DNA of 64,000 nucleotides, taken from positions 496,001 to 560,000 of the forward strand of contig NZ_JAAOWU010000001.1 of the NCBI RefSeq assembly GCF_013778505.1, in the 5' to 3' direction. The position numbers and the translations under genes were made by a program. Under the pieces are notes generated by a model. It ran no database searches. It was not told the origin of the DNA and saw nothing but the letters and a program-made list of their open reading frames with translations. The DNA comes from Pseudomonas sivasensis (GTDB taxonomy: Bacteria > Pseudomonadota > Gammaproteobacteria > Pseudomonadales > Pseudomonadaceae). Shown here piece by piece: positions 38,090 to 48,523 of the stretch (position 1 is the stretch's first letter; the number at the start of each line of letters is the position of its first letter).

Positions 38090-39064
38090 ATGAGCCAATC
38101 CAGCGACCTTATCCAATCCGCACAACGCACCATCCGCCTCGAAGTCGAAGCCGTAGAAGGCTTACTGGCCCATATCGACGCAGATTTCGTACGCGCCTGC
38201 GAGATGATTCTGGCCAGTAAGGGCCGCGTTGTCGTGGTCGGCATGGGCAAATCGGGCCACGTCGGCAACAAGATCGCCGCCACCCTGGCGAGCACCGGGA
38301 CCACGGCGTTTTTCGTGCATCCGGCGGAGGCGAGCCACGGCGACATGGGCATGATCACCAAAGATGACATCATCCTGGCGCTGTCCAACTCCGGCACCAC
38401 CAACGAAATCGTGACCCTGCTGCCGCTGATCAAGCGCCTTGGCATCCAGATGATCAGCGTCACCGGCAACCCGGAGTCGACCCTAGCCAAGGCTGCCGAT
38501 GTTAACCTGAACGTTCACGTCGCCCACGAAGCCTGCCCGCTGAATCTGGCACCAACCTCCTCCACTACCGCTGCCTTGGTTATGGGCGACGCCCTGGCCG
38601 TTGCGCTGCTTGAAGCTCGCGGGTTCACGGCTGAAGACTTCGCGTTCTCCCACCCGGGTGGCGCACTGGGCCGCCGCCTGCTGCTGAAAGTGGAAAACGT
38701 TATGCATTCAGGCGATGAATTGCCCCACGTCCAGCGCGGCACCTTACTGAAGGACGCGCTGATGGAAATGACTCGCAAGGGCCTGGGCATGACCGTGATC
38801 CTTGAAGCTGACGGCCGCCTGGCTGGGGTATTCACCGACGGCGACCTGCGCCGCACCCTGGACCGCACCATCGATATCCACACTGCGACCATCGATGCAG
38901 TGATGACGCCACACGGCAAGACCGCACGCCCTGAGATGCTGGCAGCCGAAGCATTGAAGATCATGGAAGACCACAAGATCGGCGCCCTGGTGGTTGTCGA
39001 TAGCGACGACCACCCGGTTGGCGCCCTGAACATGCACGACTTGCTGCGTGCGGGAGTGATGTAA
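38090..39064 (+). CDS. kdsD: D-arabinose 5-phosphate isomerase
   Basis: 324 residues: an N-terminal SIS domain (VVVVGMGKSGHVGNKIAATL, then ALSNSGTTNEIVTLLP) and two C-terminal CBS domains (VMHSGDELPHV, and VFTDGDLRRTL, DAVMTPHGKT). KdsD makes arabinose 5-phosphate for Kdo, the first sugar of LPS core. The true ATG gives MSQSSDLIQSAQR; readings from 38027 are longer without support. It is first of kdsD-kdsC-lptC-lptA-lptB, with kdsC starting right at its stop. Confidence 0.95.
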   Translation: MSQSSDLIQSAQRTIRLEVEAVEGLLAHIDADFVRACEMILASKGRVVVVGMGKSGHVGNKIAATLASTGTTAFFVHPAEASHGDMGMITKDDIILALSNSGTTNEIVTLLPLIKRLGIQMISVTGNPESTLAKAADVNLNVHVAHEACPLNLAPTSSTTAALVMGDALAVALLEARGFTAEDFAFSHPGGALGRRLLLKVENVMHSGDELPHVQRGTLLKDALMEMTRKGLGMTVILEADGRLAGVFTDGDLRRTLDRTIDIHTATIDAVMTPHGKTARPEMLAAEALKIMEDHKIGALVVVDSDDHPVGALNMHDLLRAGVM

Positions 39065-39589
39065 ATGACCAGCGACCTGTTGCAACGCGGCAAAAACATC
39101 AGACTGGCGATTTTCGACGTTGACGGCGTGCTGACCGATGGCCGCCTGTACTTCCTCGAAGACGGCAGCGAATTCAAGACGTTCAACACCCTCGATGGCC
39201 AAGGCATCAAGATGCTGATGGCTGCAGGCGTGCAAACCGCGATTATCAGCGGCCGAAAAACGCCCGTTGTGGAACGCCGCGCACAAAACCTGGGGATTCC
39301 TCACCTGTATCAGGGCCGCGAGGATAAACTGGTAGTTCTGGACGAGCTTCTTGGCCAACTCAACCTAAGCTATGAGCAGGTCGCCTACTTAGGCGATGAT
39401 CTGCCCGACCTGCCGGTCATTCGTCGAGTAGGGCTTGGCATGGCCGTCGCCAATGCGGCGGCGTTTGTTCGCGAGCACGCCCATGGCATCACCTGCGCCC
39501 GTGGTGGCGAAGGTGCAGCACGCGAGTTCTGCGAACTGATCCTGCGAGCCCAAAGCAGCCTTGAAGCGGCCCACGCCGCCTACCTATAG
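39065..39589 (+). CDS. kdsC: 3-deoxy-D-manno-octulosonate 8-phosphate phosphatase
   Basis: A 174-residue HAD-family phosphatase with the nucleophile motif FDVDGVLTDG (first Asp is the nucleophile), the second motif AIISGRKTP and the late LGDDLPDLPV. KdsC removes phosphate from Kdo 8-phosphate. Its ATG follows the kdsD stop after no gap. It works directly after KdsD in the same pathway, which is why the genes are linked. Confidence 0.95.
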   Translation: MTSDLLQRGKNIRLAIFDVDGVLTDGRLYFLEDGSEFKTFNTLDGQGIKMLMAAGVQTAIISGRKTPVVERRAQNLGIPHLYQGREDKLVVLDELLGQLNLSYEQVAYLGDDLPDLPVIRRVGLGMAVANAAAFVREHAHGITCARGGEGAAREFCELILRAQSSLEAAHAAYL

Positions 39590-39597
39590 AGCGTTTT

Positions 39598-40170
39598 ATG
39601 CTGAGCAAAAAGATTCGCAACTTCCTGTTATTCGGGGTCATTGCCGCGCTGTTCCTCGCGGTGGGCTACTGGAATATCAGTCCGGGGCGCTTCCTCGACC
39701 AGCCTGTTGCGCGGGTCGACGAGGGGGCCATCGACTATTACGCCACCAATGCCTATAGCGTGCAGTTCCTGCCCGACGGCAAGCTGCAGTACGAAATGAC
39801 GTCGGACAAAGTCGAGCACTTGAAGGCCACCGAAGTCACTCTGCTGACTAATCCGGACCTGAACCTGTACCGCGGCACCGAATTTCCGTGGCATGTCACC
39901 AGCAAGCGTGGTGAGGTGAACCCCGACGGCACCGAGGTAGAACTGATTGACTCGGTACGTGTTGCGCGCACGGACGCCAAAGCCCGTGACACGGTGATTA
40001 CCAGCAGTCGCATGACCGTATTCCCGCAGAAGCAATATGCGCAGACCGAGCAAGACGTTAGAATCGACGGCGCTGGCGGTGTATCGACTGGCAAGGGAAT
40101 GAAAGCGTATTTGAAAGAAAGCAGGATACACCTGCTATCGAACGTAAGAGGACAGTATGAGGCTCGTTAA
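39598..40170 (+). CDS. lptC: LPS export ABC transporter periplasmic protein LptC
   Basis: A 190-residue bitopic protein: one N-terminal transmembrane helix (FLLFGVIAALFLAVGYW) and a periplasmic beta-jellyroll domain (LQYEMTSDKVEHLKATEVTLLTNPDL, then VTSKRGEVNPDGTEVEL). LptC passes LPS from LptB2FG to the LptA bridge. It starts 8 bases after kdsC and overlaps lptA by 14 bases. Confidence 0.93.
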   Translation: MLSKKIRNFLLFGVIAALFLAVGYWNISPGRFLDQPVARVDEGAIDYYATNAYSVQFLPDGKLQYEMTSDKVEHLKATEVTLLTNPDLNLYRGTEFPWHVTSKRGEVNPDGTEVELIDSVRVARTDAKARDTVITSSRMTVFPQKQYAQTEQDVRIDGAGGVSTGKGMKAYLKESRIHLLSNVRGQYEAR

Positions 40171-40690
40171 AACTCTCCCTATTTTGCTCGGTTTGGGCGC
40201 AGCACTGGGAAGCGTGAGCGCCTGGGCTCTGCCGAACGATAGCCAGCAACCGATCCACATCTCGGCTGACGATGCGCAACTGGATGACAAGCAAGGTGTT
40301 GCCACCTATACCGGCGGCGTAATCATCACCCAAGGGTCGATGAAGATCACCGGTAATACCGTGACACTGACGCGTACCCAAGCCGGTGACATCGACGTCG
40401 TGACCTCAGTGGGCAACCTGGCTTACTTCGAACAGAAGCAGTCCGCTGCCGACACTGGCCCGATGAAGGGCTACGGCAAGACCATTCAGTATCACGCCCA
40501 GCAGAATCGCATTGTGCTGATCGACCAGGCCAAGGTGCTCAGCCCCGATGGCAACTCCACGGAAGGTGAAAAGATCACCTATGACACCGTGAAACAGATC
40601 GCTAACGCCGGTCGTGCCAATGGCAGCAAGGTCACCGCACCGCGCCCACGCATCGACATGGTTATCCAGCCGAAGAAGAAGGCCGAGTAA
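40157..40690 (+). CDS. lptA: LPS transport periplasmic protein LptA
   Basis: 177 residues with a signal peptide cleaved after about residue 24 (GSVSAWA) and the OstA/LptA jellyroll ([35 protein letters not shown]). It oligomerises to bridge LptC and LptDE across the periplasm. The tail is Lys-rich. It starts within the last codons of lptC and its stop overlaps the lptB start (TAATG), so coupling of all three is likely. Confidence 0.95.
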   Translation: MRLVKTLPILLGLGAALGSVSAWALPNDSQQPIHISADDAQLDDKQGVATYTGGVIITQGSMKITGNTVTLTRTQAGDIDVVTSVGNLAYFEQKQSAADTGPMKGYGKTIQYHAQQNRIVLIDQAKVLSPDGNSTEGEKITYDTVKQIANAGRANGSKVTAPRPRIDMVIQPKKKAE

Positions 40691-41415
40691 TGGCAACCCT
40701 GAAAGCCCAGCATCTGGCCAAGGCCTATAAAAGCCGTCAGGTCGTGCGCGACGTCAGCCTGTCGATCGACAGCGGCCAGATCGTCGGCTTGCTCGGCCCC
40801 AACGGCGCAGGCAAGACCACATGCTTCTACATGATTGTTGGCCTGGTCCAGGCGGATCAGGGTCGCGTACTGATCGACGATCTGGATGTCAGCCACCAGC
40901 CAATGCACGGTCGTGCACGCGCGGGTATCGGCTATCTTCCTCAAGAAGCATCGATCTTCCGCAAACTGTCAGTTGCCGACAACATTATGGCCATCCTTGA
41001 AACTCGCAAGGAACTGGACCGTGACGGCCGCCGACAGGAGCTGGAAAGCCTGCTGCAGGAATTCCATATCAACCACATTCGCGACAACCTTGGCATGAGC
41101 CTGTCCGGTGGTGAGCGGCGTCGCGTGGAAATCGCCCGCGCCCTGGCCACTGCCCCCAAGTTCATTCTGCTGGACGAACCGTTTGCCGGCGTCGACCCTA
41201 TCTCGGTTGGCGACATCAAGCAGATCATCCATCACCTCAAGGCCAAGGGCATCGGTGTACTGATCACCGATCACAACGTGCGTGAGACCCTCGATATCTG
41301 CGAAACCGCGTATATCGTCAACGATGGTCAACTGATCGCAGAAGGCGACTCCGCCACCATTCTGGCCAACGAACTGGTCAAGGAAGTGTACCTGGGTCAC
41401 GAGTTTCGCCTGTAA
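40690..41415 (+). CDS. lptB: LPS export ABC transporter ATPase LptB
   Basis: 241 residues with all ABC elements: Walker [14 protein letters not shown] (near residues 36-48), signature [15 protein letters not shown], Walker [14 protein letters not shown] and the switch His in [11 protein letters not shown]. It powers LPS extraction from the inner membrane through LptF/LptG. It is the last gene of the kds-lpt run, and is followed after 197 bases by rpoN, which has its own -10 box. Confidence 0.97.
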   Translation: MATLKAQHLAKAYKSRQVVRDVSLSIDSGQIVGLLGPNGAGKTTCFYMIVGLVQADQGRVLIDDLDVSHQPMHGRARAGIGYLPQEASIFRKLSVADNIMAILETRKELDRDGRRQELESLLQEFHINHIRDNLGMSLSGGERRRVEIARALATAPKFILLDEPFAGVDPISVGDIKQIIHHLKAKGIGVLITDHNVRETLDICETAYIVNDGQLIAEGDSATILANELVKEVYLGHEFRL

Positions 41416-41612
41416 AGCCGCCTGCACAAACAAGGCGGTGGCAGGTCGTTTGCCTGATGCGCGGGAGTCAATGAAAACCTCCGGTTTTTTATTGTTACCG
41501 CGCTCTAGGCAAAGCCCTCGATATCAGGCATATAATTTGCTTATGTTTGGCGCTCACGCGCCCTGTCGTGGATGGCGCGTTGCGCCGGCGAATAAGGTGT
41601 TAAGCCCCTGCC
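41416..41612 (+). promoter_or_regulatory. rpoN promoter region
   Basis: A TATAAT at 41531-41536 lies 77 bases before the rpoN start; a -35 box at proper spacing is not clear. AAAACC/GGTTTT with T2 (41474-41490) could weakly end the lpt transcript. No gene is seen here. Confidence 0.55.
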
Positions 41613-43106
41613 ATGAAACCATCGCTAGTCCTAAGAATGGGCCAGCAGCTGACGATGACACCGCAGCTGCAACAGGCCATCCGCCTGCTCCAATTGTCGA
41701 CCCTGGACCTGCAACAGGAAATCCAGGAGGCCCTGGAGTCTAATCCGATGCTCGAACGCCAGGAAGAAGGCGACGACTTCGATAATGCAGACCCGTTGGC
41801 CGACAACATCGAGCAAAAGCCCAACGCAGACGTGCAGGAACCGTCCTACCAAGAGACCGCCCCTACGGTGGATAACCTTGAGGAAGGCGATTGGAACGAA
41901 CGCATTCCCAACGAGCTTCCCGTAGACACTGCTTGGGAAGACGTCTACCAGACCAGCGCCAGCAGCCTGCCCAGCAACGACGATGATGAGTGGGACTTCA
42001 CTACCCGCACGTCCGCCGGCGAAAGTCTGCAGAGCCATTTGTTGTGGCAGCTGAACCTCGCGCCGATGTCGGACACCGATCGCCTGATCGCCGTCACCCT
42101 GATCGATTGCATCAATAACCAAGGCTATCTGGACGAGACACTCGAAGAGATTCTTGAGGCCTTCGACCCCGAACTAGATATCGAACTGGACGAAATCGAA
42201 GCCGTCCTGCACCGCATCCAGCAATTTGAGCCCGCGGGTATTGGTGCGCGCACCCTTAGCGAATGCCTGCAGCTGCAACTGCGCCAGCTGCCCGCCAAGA
42301 CCCCATGGCTCGCCGAGGCCCAGCGCCTGGTCACCGACTACATCGACCTGCTCGGCAGCCGCGATTACAGCCAACTGATGCGTCGCATGAAGCTCAAGGA
42401 AGACGATCTGCGCCAGGTCATCGAGCTGGTGCAAAGCCTCAACCCGCGTCCCGGCTCGCAGATCGAGTCCAGCGAAGCCGAATACGTAGTTCCTGACGTG
42501 ATCGTGCGCAAGGACAACGAGCGTTGGCTGGTGGAGCTTAACCAGGAGTCAGTGCCACGCCTGCGAGTCAACCCGCAATATGCAGGTTTCGTGCGACGCG
42601 CCGACACCAGTGCCGACAACACCTTCATGCGCAACCAGTTGCAGGAGGCGCGCTGGTTCATCAAGAGCCTGCAAAGCCGTAACGAAACCCTGATGAAAGT
42701 CGCCACGCAGATCGTCGAGCATCAGCGCGGCTTCCTGGAATACGGCGATGAAGCGATGAAGCCTTTGGTTCTGCACGATATCGCCGAAGCGGTAGGCATG
42801 CACGAGTCGACGATTTCCCGCGTTACCACGCAAAAATTCATGCATACCCCACGGGGTATTTATGAGTTGAAATACTTTTTCTCCAGCCATGTCAGCACCT
42901 CAGAAGGCGGCGAATGCTCGTCCACGGCAATCCGCGCAATCATCAAAAAACTGGTTGCCGCGGAAAATCAGAAAAAGCCGTTGAGTGACAGCAAGATCGC
43001 TGGTTTACTGGAGGCACAAGGCATTCAGGTCGCCCGTCGAACCGTCGCCAAGTACCGCGAATCCCTTGGGATCGCGCCTTCCAGCGAGCGTAAGCGTTTG
43101 ATGTGA
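41613..43106 (+). CDS. rpoN: RNA polymerase sigma-54 factor
   Basis: 497 residues. Region I is Gln-rich ([19 protein letters not shown]), region II is acidic, the core-binding region follows, then the helix-turn-helix [16 protein letters not shown] and the RpoN box [10 protein letters not shown] near the C-terminus (the -24 recognition signature). It directs transcription of nitrogen, flagellar and other genes together with AAA+ activators. The downstream hpf-ptsN-rapZ-ptsO genes keep the conserved order. Confidence 0.98.
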   Translation: MKPSLVLRMGQQLTMTPQLQQAIRLLQLSTLDLQQEIQEALESNPMLERQEEGDDFDNADPLADNIEQKPNADVQEPSYQETAPTVDNLEEGDWNERIPNELPVDTAWEDVYQTSASSLPSNDDDEWDFTTRTSAGESLQSHLLWQLNLAPMSDTDRLIAVTLIDCINNQGYLDETLEEILEAFDPELDIELDEIEAVLHRIQQFEPAGIGARTLSECLQLQLRQLPAKTPWLAEAQRLVTDYIDLLGSRDYSQLMRRMKLKEDDLRQVIELVQSLNPRPGSQIESSEAEYVVPDVIVRKDNERWLVELNQESVPRLRVNPQYAGFVRRADTSADNTFMRNQLQEARWFIKSLQSRNETLMKVATQIVEHQRGFLEYGDEAMKPLVLHDIAEAVGMHESTISRVTTQKFMHTPRGIYELKYFFSSHVSTSEGGECSSTAIRAIIKKLVAAENQKKPLSDSKIAGLLEAQGIQVARRTVAKYRESLGIAPSSERKRLM

Positions 43107-43181
43107 CGGGCGGGCCACAGCGTTCCAGTGGCGGGTATTCCTACCCGCCGCTTTATGCACTGGCAACGAAGGAGAAGCTGT

Positions 43182-43487
43182 ATGCAAGTCAACATCAGTG
43201 GACACCATGTAGAAGTCACCCCTCCCCTGCGCGAATATGTCGAGCAAAAGCTGAAAAAGCTTGAGGGTCATTTTGACAAGATCACCAATGTGCAAGTGAT
43301 CATGAAGGTCGACAAGCTTCAGCAGAAAATCGAAGCGACCCTACAGATTCCTGGTGGCGAAGTAGTCGCCAACGCCGAGCATGAAGACATGTATGCATCA
43401 ATCGATGCCTTGACTGACAAGCTCGACCGCCAACTTAAAAAGCATAAGGAAAAGCAGCAGAGCCTTCTTCAGGGCACAGGCCGCTAA
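43182..43487 (+). CDS. hpf: Ribosome hibernation promoting factor, short form
   Basis: A 101-residue protein (MQVNISGHHVEVTPPLREYVEQKL) of the short HPF/YfiA class, which binds the 30S decoding region and helps form 100S dimers in stationary phase. Conserved basic helix residues KLDRQLKKHKEK are near the end. AGGAG is 7 bases before the ATG. It lies between rpoN and ptsN, 75 bases after rpoN. Confidence 0.93.
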   Translation: MQVNISGHHVEVTPPLREYVEQKLKKLEGHFDKITNVQVIMKVDKLQQKIEATLQIPGGEVVANAEHEDMYASIDALTDKLDRQLKKHKEKQQSLLQGTGR

Positions 43488-43499
43488 CACTCCCCACCC

Positions 43500-43964
43500 A
43501 TGATTCGACTTGAAACCATCCTGACCCCCGGCCGTTCCCTCGTGAACGTGCCGGGCGGCAGCAAGAAGAAAGCCCTCGAACAAATTGCCAACCTGATCAG
43601 CAGCCAAGTGCCTGAACTGGAGATGCAAGATGTCTTCGAGGCTCTGATTGCCCGTGAAAAACTGGGTTCCACCGGTTTTGGTAACGGCATCGCCATTCCT
43701 CACTGTCGCCTCAAAGGCTGTGAGACACCTGTCAGCGCGCTGCTGCACTTGGACGCGCCTATCGATTTCGATGCCATTGATGGCGCCCCGGTCGACCTGC
43801 TGTTTGTTCTGTTGGTCCCACAGGCCGCCACCGATGCGCACTTGGAACTGCTTCGGCAGATCGCCAGCATGCTCGACCGCAAAGAAGTACGCGACAAACT
43901 GCGCAGTGCCGGCAGCAATGAGGCGCTGTACCAAGTTGTCCTGGATGAGCAAAACGGGCAGTAA
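43500..43964 (+). CDS. ptsN: Nitrogen-related PTS EIIA protein
   Basis: 154 residues, EIIA-Ntr. The phospho-acceptor His is His68 in [11 protein letters not shown]. It receives phosphate from PtsP via PtsO (NPr) and regulates potassium transport and other targets rather than sugar uptake. It lies 12 bases after hpf. The next gene, rapZ, starts 2 bases after its stop. Confidence 0.95.
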   Translation: MIRLETILTPGRSLVNVPGGSKKKALEQIANLISSQVPELEMQDVFEALIAREKLGSTGFGNGIAIPHCRLKGCETPVSALLHLDAPIDFDAIDGAPVDLLFVLLVPQAATDAHLELLRQIASMLDRKEVRDKLRSAGSNEALYQVVLDEQNGQ

Positions 43965-43966
43965 TC

Positions 43967-44824
43967 ATGCGTTTGATCATCGTCAGCGGCCGCTCCGGCT
44001 CGGGTAAAAGTACCGCCCTCAACGTTCTTGAGGACAACGGCTTCTATTGCATCGATAACCTGCCGGCCGGCCTACTGCCGGAGTTGGCGGAACGCGCTCT
44101 GATCCACACCGAGCTGGCGCAACCTCTGGTTGCCGTTTCGATCGACGCCCGCAACCTACCCAGCCACCTCTCTCGGTTCCCGGAACTGTTGGAAGAAGTG
44201 CGCGCCAAGCATATTCATTGTGATGTGCTGTACCTGGACGCCGATGAAGAGACGCTGCTCAAACGCTTCTCCGAAACCCGTCGACGCCACCCCCTCAGCA
44301 GCCCTCACCGTTCTCTGGCTGAAGCCATCGAGGACGAAACCAAGTTGCTGGGGCCGATCATTGACCTCGCCGACCTTAAGATCAACACCACCGGCCTTAA
44401 CCTTTACCAGCTGCGCGATGCCATCAAGCTGCGCCTGCTGAACCAACCGGAGCCTGGCACGGCGTTTCTGGTCGAGTCTTTTGGCTTCAAACGTGGCATG
44501 CCGGTGGATGCCGATCTGGTGTTCGACGTGCGCTGCCTGCCCAACCCCTACTGGAAGCCAGAGTTACGCGACCAATCAGGGCTGGACCTACCTGTGGCTG
44601 AGTACCTAGCCGCGCAGCCGGATGTGGAGGAGATGTTCCAGGACATTTCCAGCTATCTGCTCAAGTGGCTGCCGCGCTTTGCCGCGAGCAACCGGGCCTA
44701 TGTCACTATTGCCATTGGATGCACCGGCGGTCATCACCGTTCGGTATACCTGACCGAGCGCTTGGGCCAAGCACTGCAACAAACCCTCAAGAACGTCCAG
44801 GTTCGCCACCGCGACCTTAGCTGA
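43967..44824 (+). CDS. rapZ: RNase adapter / nucleotide-binding protein RapZ
   Basis: A 285-residue protein (YvcJ family). Walker A GRSGSGKS (residues 8-15), Walker-B-like [23 protein letters not shown] and the C-terminal [20 protein letters not shown] are seen. In E. coli RapZ controls glmS through small RNAs and RNase E; the partner in Pseudomonas is not shown here. It sits between ptsN and ptsO, as in most gammaproteobacteria. Confidence 0.95.
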   Translation: MRLIIVSGRSGSGKSTALNVLEDNGFYCIDNLPAGLLPELAERALIHTELAQPLVAVSIDARNLPSHLSRFPELLEEVRAKHIHCDVLYLDADEETLLKRFSETRRRHPLSSPHRSLAEAIEDETKLLGPIIDLADLKINTTGLNLYQLRDAIKLRLLNQPEPGTAFLVESFGFKRGMPVDADLVFDVRCLPNPYWKPELRDQSGLDLPVAEYLAAQPDVEEMFQDISSYLLKWLPRFAASNRAYVTIAIGCTGGHHRSVYLTERLGQALQQTLKNVQVRHRDLS

Positions 44825-44840
44825 AAGGAACACCTGCGCG

Positions 44841-45113
44841 ATGCCCGCTCTGGAAATTGAAATCATCAACAAGTTGGGCTTGCACGCCCGCGCCTCGGCC
44901 AAGTTTGTCGGAGTAGCCGGGCAGTTCCCCTGCCAGATCAGGGCTGGACGCACACCTGAAAGCATGGTCGACGGCAAAAGCATCATGGCGATGATGATGC
45001 TGGCGGCCGGCAAAGGCACCAAAATTCATTTGAAGACCGAAGGCGAGCAAGACCAGGAAGCGATGGAAGCTCTGGTGGCGTTGATCAACAACTACTTTGA
45101 TGAGGGTGAGTAA
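44841..45113 (+). CDS. ptsO: Phosphocarrier protein NPr
   Basis: A 90-residue HPr-family protein. The active-site His is His15 in KLGLHARAS. The Ser of GKSIMAM (residue 47) is in the position of the HPr regulatory serine. It transfers phosphate from PtsP to PtsN. It lies 16 bases after rapZ and is followed by a hairpin before the opposing ZIP gene. Confidence 0.95.
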   Translation: MPALEIEIINKLGLHARASAKFVGVAGQFPCQIRAGRTPESMVDGKSIMAMMMLAAGKGTKIHLKTEGEQDQEAMEALVALINNYFDEGE

Positions 45114-45133
45114 CCTCACCCTTTGACACAAAC

Positions 45134-45154
45134 GTGAAGCCGCAACGGCTTCAC
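45134..45154. terminator. Convergent hairpin between ptsO and the ZIP gene
   Basis: A perfect 9-pair stem GTGAAGCCG/CGGCTTCAC has a 3-base loop. It includes the stop codon of the minus-strand ZIP gene. T runs are weak on both sides, so termination may be partial or Rho-aided. Confidence 0.6.
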
Positions 45155-46044
45155 CCCAATGCGGTATCCATCGCCATCATCAAGCAAAATCCAATGCAGA
45201 GCCCCAAGCTGGCGAGCTTTTCGTGGCCATTGCGCCGCGACTCCGGGATCACCTCATGGGTCACTACCAACAGCATCGCCCCGGCAGCCAGCGCCAGCCC
45301 CAAAGGCAACAACACCTCGGCCAGGCTCACCAGCCAAGCGCAGAGCACGGCAAACACCGGTTCCACCAAGCCTGAAGCAGCACCAATCAGGAATGCCTTG
45401 GCCCGCGACATCCCTGCCCCGGCCAACACCAACGCAATCACAAGACCTTCGGGCACATCCTGCAAGGCGATGCCCATGGCCAAGCTGTCGGCATCCGGCA
45501 TGCCGCCACCGGCAGAGACGCCAACCGCCATGCCTTCCGGAATGTTGTGAGCAATGATAGCGAACACGAATAGCCAGATGCGCGGCGGTATCACCGGTTT
45601 GTCCGGCGTGCCCACCAGCATTTCCGGACTCGCGCCGGAGACCCTGCGGTCAACCAGATACAGCCCGAACGCTCCCAACATAATGCCGAAACTGATCAGC
45701 CCGCTCGCGCCCCAGGACGTAAGCCCCAGGCTTTCTGCAGCAGCGATACCCGGTACCACCAGTGAAAAGGCGGTTGCAGCCAGCATCACGCCAGCCCCAA
45801 AGCCCAGCAAGGTATCGCTCACGGCCACCGGCATCCGCCGAATCACCAATACCGGAACCGCGCCCAGCGCAGTACCGAGCGCGCAGATCGCCCCGCCCTG
45901 CAAAGCACGCAGGATGCGCGGTTCAACGTCCAGCCAGGCCAGCCCGTGGGCCACAAGCAATGCAGTACCTGCCAGTAGCAGTAGCGAGCCAAGCGCATAG
46001 CGAAACAGTCGCACGCTGCCGATCGCCAGTGTTTCAGTGCCCAT
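45151..46044 (-). CDS. ZIP family metal importer
   Basis: 297 residues, about eight transmembrane segments with the ZIP signature HNIPEGMAVGVS and the later ALQDVPEGLVIA. These residues form the metal-binding site of ZIP transporters (Zn2+, Mn2+, Fe2+). It lies 33 bases after sodA on the same strand, with AAGG before its ATG and no terminator between, so it probably belongs to the Fur-regulated fagA-fumC-orfX-sodA transcript (inference). Supplying Mn2+ to SodA is the simplest role; Zn2+ is the alternative. Confidence 0.85.
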   Translation of the reverse strand: MGTETLAIGSVRLFRYALGSLLLLAGTALLVAHGLAWLDVEPRILRALQGGAICALGTALGAVPVLVIRRMPVAVSDTLLGFGAGVMLAATAFSLVVPGIAAAESLGLTSWGASGLISFGIMLGAFGLYLVDRRVSGASPEMLVGTPDKPVIPPRIWLFVFAIIAHNIPEGMAVGVSAGGGMPDADSLAMGIALQDVPEGLVIALVLAGAGMSRAKAFLIGAASGLVEPVFAVLCAWLVSLAEVLLPLGLALAAGAMLLVVTHEVIPESRRNGHEKLASLGLCIGFCLMMAMDTALG

Positions 46045-46077
46045 AGTCGGCCTTAGATCTTGTTATAGAGGTAAATG

Positions 46078-46689
46078 TCAGGCCATAGCAGCCTGATAGC
46101 GTGCGGCAACTTCTGGCCAGTTAATAACACTGTAGAAGGCATTGATGTATTCCGGGCGGCGGTTCTGGTAGCGCAAATAGTAAGCATGCTCCCATACGTC
46201 CAGGCCGAGGATCGGCGTGTTGCCGTTCATCAGCGGGCTGTCTTGGTTACCGCTGCTTTCCACCACCAAGGTCTTTTGCGGCGTAACGCTCAGCCAAGCC
46301 CAGCCACTGCCGAAGCGGGTCAATGCGGCTTTGGTGAAGGCCTCCTTGAAACTATCAAAACCTCCAACTTGCTCGTCAATTGCCTTGCCCAATGCGCCCT
46401 CTGGCTTACCGCCCCCTTGAGGTGACATCACCGCCCAGAACAGCGAGTGGTTAGCGTGGCCGCCACCTTGGTTGATCACGGCAGCGCGAAGCTTTTCCGG
46501 TAGTTGCTGCACGCTGGACACCAGTTTTTCCACCGGCCAGCCGGCGAACTCAGTGCCCTCGACGGCGGCATTAAGGTTGTTGATGTAGGTCTGGTGATGC
46601 TTGGTGTAGTGAATTTCCATGGTTTGCGCATCAATATGCGGCTCCAGGGCATCGTAGGCGTAAGGCAAGGCAGGCAAGGTATAGGTCAT
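46078..46689 (-). CDS. sodA: Superoxide dismutase, manganese type
   Basis: 203 residues. Metal ligands of Fe/Mn SODs are in [20 protein letters not shown] and [10 protein letters not shown]. The sequence NQDSPLM, with Gln at the Mn-type second-sphere position, points to the manganese form. It removes superoxide in the cytoplasm when iron is scarce and FeSOD cannot be made. It is 1 base from orfX and the fourth gene of fagA-fumC-orfX-sodA, matching P. aeruginosa sodM. Confidence 0.95.
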   Translation of the reverse strand: MTYTLPALPYAYDALEPHIDAQTMEIHYTKHHQTYINNLNAAVEGTEFAGWPVEKLVSSVQQLPEKLRAAVINQGGGHANHSLFWAVMSPQGGGKPEGALGKAIDEQVGGFDSFKEAFTKAALTRFGSGWAWLSVTPQKTLVVESSGNQDSPLMNGNTPILGLDVWEHAYYLRYQNRRPEYINAFYSVINWPEVAARYQAAMA

Positions 46690-46690
46690 A

Positions 46691-47119
46691 TCAATGTGCT
46701 CCGTATTGAGGCGTAGTCGGTTGCGCAGCAGTACCGCCCAGCAAGCGATGGGTGCGCGGGTACTCGCCGTGATCGCTGATGAAATTCAACAGTTCGACGT
46801 AAGTCTTGCTGCTCTGGCGCAGGGCCGCCTCCCGCAGCTGCGGGCTCAGGCGCGCGTCCTGCATGGTCTGCAGCAGGCGCTGGTGAATGGCGCAAAGGTA
46901 TTCGGCGCTTTCCTCAGGCTGATTCAAGTGCAGGTGCAGGTCCGCCAGGTTGTGATGGGAAATGACGCAAGCCGCCACTGCTTCGTCGGCATTCGCCCAG
47001 CGTTCGAACAGCACCTGGGCCAAGGCCAGGGCTTGCAAATAGGCCTCGCGAGCGTCAACCAACTCGCCTTGCATAAAGCAGCGATTGGCCCGTTCGATCG
47101 TGCGCTTCCAGTGCTCCAT
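46691..47119 (-). CDS. OrfX of the fagA-fumC-sodA operon
   Basis: 142 residues, soluble, mostly helical with TPR-like repeats ([19 protein letters not shown], then [21 protein letters not shown]). The function is unknown. It is conserved at this position in Pseudomonas between fumC and sodA. It starts 27 bases after fumC and ends 1 base before sodA, so it is surely co-transcribed. No catalytic motif is seen. Confidence 0.85.
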   Translation of the reverse strand: MEHWKRTIERANRCFMQGELVDAREAYLQALALAQVLFERWANADEAVAACVISHHNLADLHLHLNQPEESAEYLCAIHQRLLQTMQDARLSPQLREAALRQSSKTYVELLNFISDHGEYPRTHRLLGGTAAQPTTPQYGAH

Positions 47120-47146
47120 GGTGAGCCTCCAAAGCAGAGTCGGTGA

Positions 47147-48523
47147 TTAAACGCCGCCAGCCGTGAGCTTTTCCGGATCCAGCAGGATTTCCAGTTGGCT
47201 GCGCGGCAAGTCGGTGTGCTCAAGGGCGACATCAATCACTGGACGGCCTTGCTGATAGGCCTTCTTGGCGATTTCAGCAGCCTTTTGGTATCCAATGATC
47301 GGGTTGAGTGCAGTAACCAGTATCGGGTTGCGCGACAGTGCTTCCTTGAGCTTGGCTTCATTGACCTTGAAGCTGGCGATGGCTTTGTCCGCCAGCAGGC
47401 GGCTGGAGTTGGCCAGCAGTTCGAGGCTGCTGAGCAGGTTCTGGGCGATGATAGGCAGCATCACGTTCAGCTCGAAGTTGCCGGATTGGCCAGCGACGGT
47501 AATCACCGTGTCATTGCCAATGACTTGTGCAGCCACCATGGCAGTCGCTTCAGGGATTACAGGGTTGACCTTGCCGGGCATGATCGAAGACCCCGGCTGC
47601 AGGCCTTCCAGCTCGATCTCACCCAGGCCGGCAAGTGGACCGGAGTTCATCCAGCGCAGGTCATTGGCGATTTTCATCAGCGATACGGCGGTGGCTTTCA
47701 GTTGGCCGGACACCGCCACGGCTGTGTCCTGGGAACCAATCAGCGCAAACAGGTTTTTACCCGGAGTGAATTTCACATCCGTAAGGCTGCTTAGTTGCTG
47801 ACTGAAACGCGCCGCGAATTCCGGATGGGCGTTGATCCCAGTGCCCACCGCCGTTCCGCCTTGCGCGAGGGCCTGCAGGCTTGGCAGCAAGTCCTGCAGA
47901 TGACCGATATTGGCTTTGAGTTGCTGCGCCCAACCATCGAGTACCTGACTCATACGGACCGGCATGGCGTCCATCAGGTGCGTGCGGCCTGTCTTGATGA
48001 ACGGGTGAACTTCTTTGGCTTTCTGCTCGATCACCTGCACCAGGTGAAGAAGCGCCGGAAGCGTTTGCTCGTGCAATACCAGCGCCGCGCTGACGTGAAT
48101 AGTGGTCGGGATAATGTCGTTGCTGCTTTGGCCGCAGTTGACGTGATCGTTCGGGTTCACCGCTTCGCCCAGCAAACGGCTGGCGAGGGTCGCGATCACT
48201 TCGTTGGCGTTCATGTTGGAGCTGGTACCAGAGCCGGTCTGGAAGATATCCACCGGGAAGTGCTGCATGAAGTCGCCTTCCAGCAACCCTTGGGCAGCAT
48301 CAACGATGGCCTTGCCCTGCCCTTCGCTGATTTGCTTGAGGTCGACGTTGACCTTGGCGGCAGCAGCCTTGGCAAGGATCAAGGCGCGAATAAACTGTGC
48401 CGGCATACGTTGGTGGCTGATAGGGAAGTTGTTCACTGCGCGCTGGGTCTGTGCGCCATACAAGGCCTCGGCAGGCACTTGCAGTTCGCCCATGCTGTCG
48501 CGTTCGATACGGGTGTTACTCAT
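47147..48523 (-). CDS. fumC: Class II fumarate hydratase
   Basis: A 458-residue iron-independent fumarase (fumarate to malate). The superfamily signature GSSIMPGKVNP, the substrate-binding GSGTSSNMNANEV and GRTHLMDAMP are all present. Being iron-free it replaces FumA-type Fe-S fumarases during iron starvation or oxidative stress. ATG 48523 has AGGA 8 bases upstream and overlaps the end of fagA by 8 bases. Readings from 48712 are inside fagA and rejected. Confidence 0.97.
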   Translation of the reverse strand: MSNTRIERDSMGELQVPAEALYGAQTQRAVNNFPISHQRMPAQFIRALILAKAAAAKVNVDLKQISEGQGKAIVDAAQGLLEGDFMQHFPVDIFQTGSGTSSNMNANEVIATLASRLLGEAVNPNDHVNCGQSSNDIIPTTIHVSAALVLHEQTLPALLHLVQVIEQKAKEVHPFIKTGRTHLMDAMPVRMSQVLDGWAQQLKANIGHLQDLLPSLQALAQGGTAVGTGINAHPEFAARFSQQLSSLTDVKFTPGKNLFALIGSQDTAVAVSGQLKATAVSLMKIANDLRWMNSGPLAGLGEIELEGLQPGSSIMPGKVNPVIPEATAMVAAQVIGNDTVITVAGQSGNFELNVMLPIIAQNLLSSLELLANSSRLLADKAIASFKVNEAKLKEALSRNPILVTALNPIIGYQKAAEIAKKAYQQGRPVIDVALEHTDLPRSQLEILLDPEKLTAGGV